A stretch of DNA of 64,000 nucleotides from Crotophaga sulcirostris (Eukaryota > Chordata > Aves > Cuculiformes > Crotophagidae): contig VYZB01000280.1 of assembly GCA_013397455.1 (NCBI GenBank), positions 9,816 to 73,815 of the forward strand, given 5' to 3'. The notes beneath the pieces were generated by a model. The model worked only from the letters and a program-made list of their open reading frames with translations. It was not told the DNA's origin and searched no databases. The translations under genes were made by a program, and so were the position numbers. Positions within the stretch are counted from its first letter, which is position 1. Each line of letters starts with the position of its first letter. Below are positions 56,267-64,000 of the stretch, piece by piece.

Positions 56267-59200
56267 CTAGAAAGGAAGGAAACACACACATACAAAAATA
56301 CACCTCTAAATAAAGCGCAGAGGGAAGTGATCGCCAGTGCTGTCAAGCTAATTCCTCAGCACCTTTGAAGGGGTTCACAAGTGAGGGCCCTGCAAATGCT
56401 TCACAGGGCAGTGAGCCCCACCACTGCTTCCTTCTACAGTGCAAAGGGCAACTGAGGTGCAGCAGTGCAACAGGCTTGTCCAAAGTAAAGCAACCTGGAC
56501 TGACCATAAACAGTCAAACCTCTGCTATCTAAGGCTTCTGGAAAGTATGAACAACTGGAAGTCTGTTGTGTGCACCTCGTCCACATCCCGAACAACAGCT
56601 CCCAGACCTCATCATGCCCCATACTGCCCAAAGCACAATATTCAACTCTCAACCCACCAGTAGATCACCCACCTGCTTCCACTCTCTATCAGCACAAGAT
56701 GATGGAAATGGCATTTTTTAGTACCATCATGCTACAGCCAAGAATTTGCTCTTGCTTGTGGTAGAATCAGTTAATTCCCTTATGTTCAGCTCTTTCAAAG
56801 GCTACACAAAGCCACCAGCTTTTCAAAGCATGGGAGCTGTGCTTTGGCAAGACAATAAGTCACATCTGAAAAACACGATACATAGGTGGGAGCCCACAGA
56901 CTTGAACCTTTGAGGGAGAAATGCTTTTAAGGGATGGCAGGGCTGGGAAGACAGACATCAAGCACTGGAACTGGAAGTGAGACTCCACCGCAGTGGAAAT
57001 AGTCATCTTCTGGTGAGTAGGTGCAGAGACACATGTCCCAGTGAGCTCAGATTAGCCATTAGAAACTGCAGGTAACACAGCTGCAGCCAGGAGGCCAGCT
57101 TCATCAACTGCACTGCTCTCAGGAGGAATGGTCCCTGCAGGGCAGACATTCTTCCACTGCAACACCTGCTAACCTGTGGGAACTGCAAACGGGGGCAAAT
57201 TCCAGGAGCCAGCTCTGCTGGGGAGGATCAAGACCAAGTGACCCCTAGTTGCTGCCCTGGCTGAGCAGCCCCACATGTGAGCAGTCAGCAATGGGTAGGA
57301 GTCATAAATACAGCAATTGGGCCCATTCTTCCCACACCTTGCTACTCTTTCGCCAAGGTAAACTCTTTCCGAGACAGGAATGATCCAAAGCTATCAATAA
57401 ATAAAAGACCATGGCCACCTCTTTCCTTTTGCTCTGGTCCCTGTCCCATTGTTGACAAATGTATTTCCTAACAGCTCCTGACAATGCGTGCTGCCTCTCC
57501 CCTCCCTGCCCGCGCACGCTCAGCTGCACACAGGCGCGTGCGATGGCGAGAAAATGCAAGAATTGATTGAAGGTGAACAAGTGATTCTCCTTCATGCTGT
57601 CACTCTGCCCCCTTCCCCTCCATCCTGCTTGCTCGGGTTCCATTTCATTACTTTCTACTTCACTGCGCTGGTGCTGCCTTCCCCTGCATCTCTCACTCCA
57701 CTGCTTCAGAACAATCAGCTCTTAAAAAAAACCCGCCGCCACCATGTTGTTATTCTTAGTAGAGCAGGACACATCCAACAAAGGCACTGTTCCACCAAAC
57801 AGAAGGGAGGTCACACTGCTCAGAGATGGTCCTCGATGGGGTGAGACAAATGGACGAGGTGGAAAAACCCCTGGACACCTCAGGAACTGGGAAATGAGCA
57901 CTGCAAGATGCCCGCAGCATCAGATCAAGCAGAGGAGGAACACGACAGACCAGTGGGTGACATGCCTGGAGAGAGAACATCACACTCCGTGTTGGAGAGA
58001 AATTGCCTCAGTTGTGCCTCGCCACTGCAGCGCGGTTCAGAGCTGGGGAGCATCGGGGCGCAGCCCATGGCCCTGGCAGCAGAGCAGAAGCAGACAGTGG
58101 GGCTCCCCTCCTGCAAGCAGCCACCGATAGGACACAGGGGAACGGCTGGGACCTGCTGGAGGTGGCAGTGGGCTTGCAGAAACCCTGCCTCCCAGTGTGA
58201 TCCCCTAATTCAAGCCAGAATAGGCAAAATTGCATTTAGAAGGATCTAACCCCTATCATACTCCTCCAGCCTGATCTTTCTTGCTTCAGCTCCTCAATAT
58301 CTTTCCCACCGGAGGCAGTAGGATGAAGAAGGACCTCTCCAAAGCCAGGGGCTGAATGTATGGACCTGCTCTGCTCAGCCTGGTGCTCCTGAGAGCCATT
58401 GCCTTGGGCAGGAAGACGAGTGATGGCAAGCAGGGATCAGGCCTGTGCCGAAAGAATGGAAAGGAGACGGATGCTCAGACTGCTCAGTCCTTGCTATATA
58501 AATTTCTTTTGCCTTCACAAGCCCAAAGCAGCTGTGAGGAGCACGGTCAGACTTGCAATCTGGCCATGCAGCAAAGCTATTCTCACATGGACTTCGATCT
58601 GAAAAAATCCCAAAGCCACCACTCCAAAACACAGCAGATCTCTCTTGCACCCAGAGACCCCTGTCCTCGATAACATCCTCCCTACCGCCACTCCAGCCAC
58701 TGGGGCAGCGTTTTTTTATGTCAGTCCGACTCGCCCCAGTAACAGTCCCTTTTCTGAAGATAAGCAGCTGCCTTTGGATTTGTGCCACCAGCTGCCAGGG
58801 TGATCTGCTGACAGGCAAAGATCTCCACCTGCTCTGCTCCTGCTCAGCCAGATCTCAATCCTACCCATGTGCTTTAACCGTAGTAAGCGCAGAGCCGTGG
58901 TACCAAGCGGGCAGCCCCAACCCTCTGCAGACCCTGAGCTGCCCGGAGGGCTTGACACTGCCCAGCCAGCTGTAACCACTATTTATGTTTTGTAACTATA
59001 ACTTCATGGTTTGAAAGAAGGATCTGGGAAAGTCTTGTTACCTCAGACTAATCAATCAATCCTGGGGCTTGGACAGGCTTGCAGCAAGAGGCCAGCTTTG
59101 CCCTCCCCAGCGCACACCATTCTCCAATGCTGTCAGGCTTAGAGCAGCACAATCAATGTCCCCCTCTCTGTTATCCCATGTGTCACCATCACCACATCAA

Positions 59201-62200
59201 TTACCTGTGGACAGGGCATCGGCAGCTCATCATTTCATTTTATTTTGCTCACCTGACACCTCAGCACTCCAAGAGCTTTTAAAAAGCCATGGATTCTGGA
59301 GGCAAACACAGCACTGCACGCTGTGGCTGCTAGAGTTTGCACCAATTGCTCACTGGACACAAGGGAAACAGCAGTCTTCTAATGGAAGGTGTTCAGGACA
59401 TGGACCAAGCTTCCTTTCAAGATAAACAAAGGCTAGAAACAAAAAGTTTCTAGCTGCAAGAAAGCAAGAGTGGGAACAGCTTCCTATCAACAATAACAGC
59501 AGCAAAAGCCCAGGGCAGGCTTACAGGACAGGGCTGCCTGAGCCAGCAAAGAAGTGGAAGACCTTCTGTTCCCAAGAGCCTTCCCATCAGCCTGACATTC
59601 CTGATTTTCTTCCCCTCCCACTCCATAAAAGCATATCTGGGCAATTCCATGGGCTGGCTAGTGGGATTTTGCCATCAGTAAATGAAAAAAAAAGAGAGAA
59701 TTACACCAGTGGGTACAAAACAACAGACATCGCTGTAAGATTTTTCCCACATATTTTTTCCAGTACACAGATGGCACGATGGTGAATGAGGACATGCAAG
59801 CTGCTCCAAGAGATGGTCCTTCCATATAGAAACCTTCCCAGACAGCCTGCAGATCTGCTAAGACCACCTGAAGCAAGAAATACAAACACTGAGGAAAAAT
59901 TACATTTATATTCCCTTACAGAGGCCTCACCTTCAGAGGGTGATGCACAATGCCGTAAATTAGACAGAAAACACCAAACCCACCAACATCTGGGCATCCT
60001 CTAATGCAAACAAAAAAAAAGAAGAGCAGGTGGTAACAACCATTTGTATACTAAATCTTTCAAGACTTTGCCTGACACAGGACTCCCCAAAACAACCAGA
60101 AGAGATGTAGGCAAAAATGCCTAAAAGCTTTTCAGGAAGCGAATATCAGCAAGGATTTTCCCACCAGCCCGTAAATAGACAACAGACAGCTGGTGCTGCT
60201 GCCTCTATTGACAGATACAACAGCTCGTCTCTTCTATAAAATTATTGTATCATTTTCAGTTGTTATTGAATTTTTTTAAACCTTTTCAAAAGTAACAACA
60301 CCCCTAATGCAAGGTTAAATCATCCCTTTACTTTCCTTTTGATTGGAGAGATGGGTTTATGTTTTGCATCGATCGCTGCCGTGTGGGTAGCACTGCTGGC
60401 AAAGAAAAGGGCTGCCTGCAATTTTTGGAGCATCTGCGAGAGCAACAGGCAGCAACGTGGCTGCAGTCAAGCCTGATCCTCGTTTGGCCAGACCCTGTGC
60501 CTAACACTGAGGACAGAAAGGTCCCATAACTCTACAGTAGCACAAAAAGGATGGAAGGACCACACACCCACATCCAATGTCAGTTTATCCCTGACAAAGG
60601 CAGATGGGCACAACCTGAGATGGGAGAGCATCAAGGGGAGCTCTGCTCTCTGCTAAGGACCAAGCTGCAGAGGGTTCATGAGCAATATGCAGAGAGAGAA
60701 ACATTCTTCTCTTCAAAGGGAAACTGGGCCCTTGGTGGTTTCGTCTCATGTTTGTTACAACCCCAAACTGTTTGCGCTCAGCATGACTCTGGTTTTAATC
60801 ATTTATTCATCAGTGCAGTTTGATGGCCCCTCTGCATTCCAGGCTGAAGCTTTTAAACCCTTCCTATGCTGTAGGCATACTGAAAGGAGCAAGTGCTTTC
60901 CCTGGGACCTGGTAATATAAGTAGATATGACAGGCTCTGGTTCCATTTTTTATATTTCCCCACACACATCAAAAGACATTACTCCGCAACAGATGCTGAG
61001 GACAGACGGCAGATCTGGGGAGATGGGAAGAAAAACTCTAACTTTTTAAAGCCAGGTCTGCAAGAAGTGATCAAACATAAGCCATTCACTAGTGACCTCC
61101 TCCTCCCTACACCAACTCCTCTTTGAGTCTGAAATAAAATTACTCCTCTGAAGCCTCCCATTAACAGATGAAAAGACAATTGCCTTTCTCCAGTTGAAAC
61201 TAGATGGGAGATGCAACCCCCAGCACACTACAAGCAGTGTCTTAGCAGTGTTTGGTTATTGGAGATCAGACTCCTCTGCTTGGATTTGCTTTTCTTTTAA
61301 AAAGAAACTAAAAGAGCTGCCCAGAGTGATGTTTGCAGAAGCGACAGATCCAGGGGAGAGGCTCACTGCAGTGCATGCTTCTCCTTCCCGGAGGCAATTG
61401 TGACTGCTGAGCCCTAGATCTCCTTGCACAGCCCAGCAAAGGTATAAAGCATCCGTGCCCAGCTCCAGCCTCGCCTGGCTCACACAGATAACAGCTGCAG
61501 CAAGGACAAACAGTTTGCCTGCAGATCAAACTGCTCATCTTCAGGAGGAAGGCAGCATGAGCTCAATGCAGGGTGTAACTGTACAGTGCACCAGCAGCCT
61601 CAGAACAACACCTCACATGCAACCTCAATGAGCATCAGGTCTGTAGCACCCTCCCACCATGGGAAAAAGCTGCCATGGGTGACAACACACACACAGAGCA
61701 CATCAGGGGAGTAAGTCCCAAATCACACACTAGCTTTGGGCACTCATCGTTCCCATCAGGACAAATGCCTAGAAAGAAGAGTCCAAACAAAATTAACAAA
61801 TTTGATGGCTTCGCGTGTGACATTGTAAAACTGAATATGATTTTTGAGGGCCTGGTCCTTGGAGGCACCTTAAGCCAGACATGCAATAATGCTGGCACCA
61901 AAACAACAGCTCCTTTTGAAACTTTAGGGCAATAAATCTGCATCTCAGCATATTTATCATGGAAGTGGTTGCAGGGCACAGACAGTGCTGTCATTCTGCA
62001 GGCAGCACACCACAGCTCGAAACTTGCCCAGCAGAGCCAAGCGGGCAGCATCACCAGAACTAGGTCACATGGAGCTGAGACTTCTATAAGCTTCGCCCAT
62101 TGCTCATCAGAGCAAGTTTTGTCCTTCATGGTTTTGAATACTTTTATTTCCCACTCTGCACTTTAAGACTGAAAGACCTCCTGGGATCTGATCTCATGTT

Positions 62201-64000
62201 TATCAGTGTGAAGAGCTGACAGGGAGCCTTTTGCTATTAGAACATCTTTCCCTTAAGGCAAGATCAGAAGTAGTCCAAGGCAAAGACAGCTCTTCACGTT
62301 GTTCAAACTCAAGAGTGGATCCACTTTGGGCAAAAGCTTCAGCTGAGGATCCTGCAAAGTGGACACTGACCTCATGACTTGCTCCAAAAGGCTCCTGTCT
62401 GCAGGGTGCCCAGTACAGCTTGGTCCCAGTCTGGAACAGGGCTGTCAATGTGTACCTCCCATGGCAAGAGCACCAGCACAGAGGACACCTGGCTTCCCCT
62501 GGGTCTGTCTCTCCAGACTTGCTGACTTTTCCATTAAGTCACACTACAGGGTGTGCTCAGCCTTAGCAGCCACCACTGTGCAGGGAAGAAAGATGGAGAG
62601 AGGGAGGTGCTAAGGAATGGAAGCTCTAGGGTCTGCTTGGTGCAAACCCCAGTGCTCACAGAGGCCTTCAAAAAGCACATGCACACAGGCTTTCTCTGAT
62701 GCCCAGTAAGTAGAAGGCTCACCTTGCACTCCTTCCTTAAGCAGAGGCATTAATCTCTCCTCCTCTGGCCACCAACGTGTACAAATCCAGCATTTTTTAA
62801 ATGTCTACTCCTGCATAAGAAAAGAGGCAAGCATTTCAAACAAGTTTAGGAGCAGCTGAGACAAGCTGGCTGTCTGCACACAGGAACAGTGCAGCTGGAG
62901 AAGTAAACTCAACTTGGAAGCAAGCCCTGATGAGAGGACTGTATAGGGGTGCTTAGGATGCAGCTTGCTCTGGCTCCAAAGGAGGTTTCTGCCCTCCTAG
63001 TTCTCACCCTTACTTGGAAAAAAAAACCAAAAACAAAACCAAAAAACAACATCAGAGCCACCTTGCCTCACACAGCTGCTGGGAGGAACGCACTGTCAGG
63101 CTCACTGCTGTTCTCCTGCCCACTCCCAGTCCACATGCCCAGAGTAGCACTGAACCCTCTGCCCCTGCAGTCAGCACTGCCATTCCTGAGTGCCAGCAGC
63201 ACACCTGGGAGCACCAGGTTCCACTCCCAGAGTCCCCAGGCAGCAGCCCGAGAAGGGCTCCCCGTGAAGACACGCTGTACCCTAAGGAGTACACACACCA
63301 GAGGACTTAGCATGTCACGTATGAGTGGATTGCACTGCTGGAAATTAAGGGTCCATTTAGAAACCCTTTATTAATAAATGATTAATAGATGCAGCCATAT
63401 TTTTTAATAACTTACAATAAAAAGATGCTATGAAAAGCTTAAGCAAGACAGTCTTAACAGATGGTGCTATAAAGTGAATTATAACATGTACAGTAGCTAG
63501 TGCAAAGTAATGGATGTCCTCATTTAATAAAAAGAATCTGATTTTATGCAGCAACTTTCACGCTTGAGGCATCTCAATACACTTTAATGAGCCCTTGTGG
63601 CCTCAGCAATAGCTTGCATGCAGCCGCAGACATCAGATGCTGTTTTAGTAAGAGAGTGGATGTTGGTCAGGACACTGGGGTTACTCCACAGTCTTGATTT
63701 TTAACCTTTCCTTGGACAGCTACCAAAAGCAGAAGGAAGGGTCTGAAAGATGCCACCTCCTAACACTGCACTGCAGGGAACGACAAGCAAGCCTTGGTCC
63801 AGGGCTTGAAGTGCCTTTTAACTAAGAAAAAAAGAGCATTATTACCACCACCGAAACCAGACTGGCATCTGTATCCACGACTATAAGGCATGCCGCAAAT
63901 TATGTAATTTAATAAACACTGTAATAATAAAGTATTTATTTTGTATAATGAAGTGTTAGTGATTAGAAACCAAACACACATCGGGCATGCTGCTGCGGTT
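56267..64000 (-). other. ACSF3: ACSF3 intron, continues beyond window
   Basis: This sequence is upstream of the first visible exon (acceptor TTTCTAG). I searched for the preceding exon, which should end in phase 0 after the region encoding HHVHG and LWVGA-type residues, and did not find it. No CR1 copy is recognisable, only short simple-sequence runs (for example the A-rich block at 63018-63048). Open frames here have no recognisable protein features. Confidence 0.8.

Larger units (their letters stand above)
5564..64000 (-). other. ACSF3: ACSF3 transcription unit, 3' half (partial)
   Basis: Seven coding exons on the minus strand join in phase into 301 residues that align throughout with the C-terminal half of vertebrate ACSF3. 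ACSF3 is the mitochondrial matrix malonyl-CoA synthetase, which makes malonyl-CoA from malonate, ATP and CoA and so feeds mitochondrial fatty acid synthesis. Intron sizes going downstream are 474 bp, 5.3 kb, 14.2 kb, 26.2 kb, 646 bp and 2.8 kb. All junctions are GT-AG. The intron entering the first visible exon runs off the window. Exons for the targeting peptide, the P-loop (SGTTG-type) and the HHVHG-type region were not found up to 64000. The coordinates give the visible part of the transcription unit down to the inferred cleavage site. Confidence 0.95.

Noticed and set aside
1..64000. Search for tRNA, rRNA, CRISPR arrays, bacterial-type operons, full retroviral proviruses or a novel multi-gene system
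   Set aside because: None was recognised. The DNA is a vertebrate gene 3' half with introns. tRNA- or snoRNA-like genes could be missed by eye and would need tRNAscan-SE or Infernal searches.

Overview
This window is avian nuclear DNA. Several truncated CR1 LINE copies carry the 3' end typical of bird genomes (antisense form reads AATCATAGAATGGTTTGGGT). The coding content is short exons separated by long introns with GT-AG junctions, and there are assembly Ns (one N at 6566, and a 130-base gap at 15171-15300). I cannot assign the bird to an order.

The only protein-coding gene I can support is ACSF3 (mitochondrial malonyl-CoA synthetase, an acyl-CoA synthetase of the AMP-binding superfamily), on the minus strand. 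Its seven 3'-most coding exons lie at 56266-56112, 55637-55492, 50206-50094, 35910-35784, 9585-9451, 8804-8693 and 5848-5731. They splice in phase with no stop or frameshift into 301 residues ending at a TAA, which is the C-terminal half of the roughly 576-residue enzyme. They carry the YGMTE adenylation motif, the TGD and GRTSVD core motifs, and the C-terminal PRNQMGK lysine motif. A canonical poly(A) signal (5587-5582) closes the transcript about 160 bases after the stop. The 5' half of the gene (mitochondrial targeting sequence, ATP-binding P-loop and promoter) is not recognisable in the 7.7 kb to the right and is presumably beyond 64000.

Layout: 1-5563 is the 3' flank of ACSF3. It holds a perfectly phased 14-bp minisatellite (227-683), a 640-bp CR1 copy, CpG-rich patches and two stretches that look like conserved noncoding DNA. 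From 5564 to 64000 the window is ACSF3 exons and introns. The largest introns are 26.2 kb (9586-35783) and 14.2 kb (35911-50093). They contain further CR1 fragments, an exact 62-bp inverted pair of CR1 3' ends around the assembly gap, two CpG-rich islets, a triple forkhead-motif tandem repeat and several compact AT-rich motif clusters that may be enhancers.

I found no RNA gene, CRISPR array, operon or novel multi-gene system. The many open frames outside the ACSF3 exons look like chance ORFs in GC-rich DNA, or repeat-derived ones. The most interesting leads are regulatory or structural: the minisatellite that is open in all three frames, the exact inverted CR1 pair flanking the gap, the 3x forkhead array, an RFX X-box next to an ATF-like site, and POU-type palindromes in the introns.
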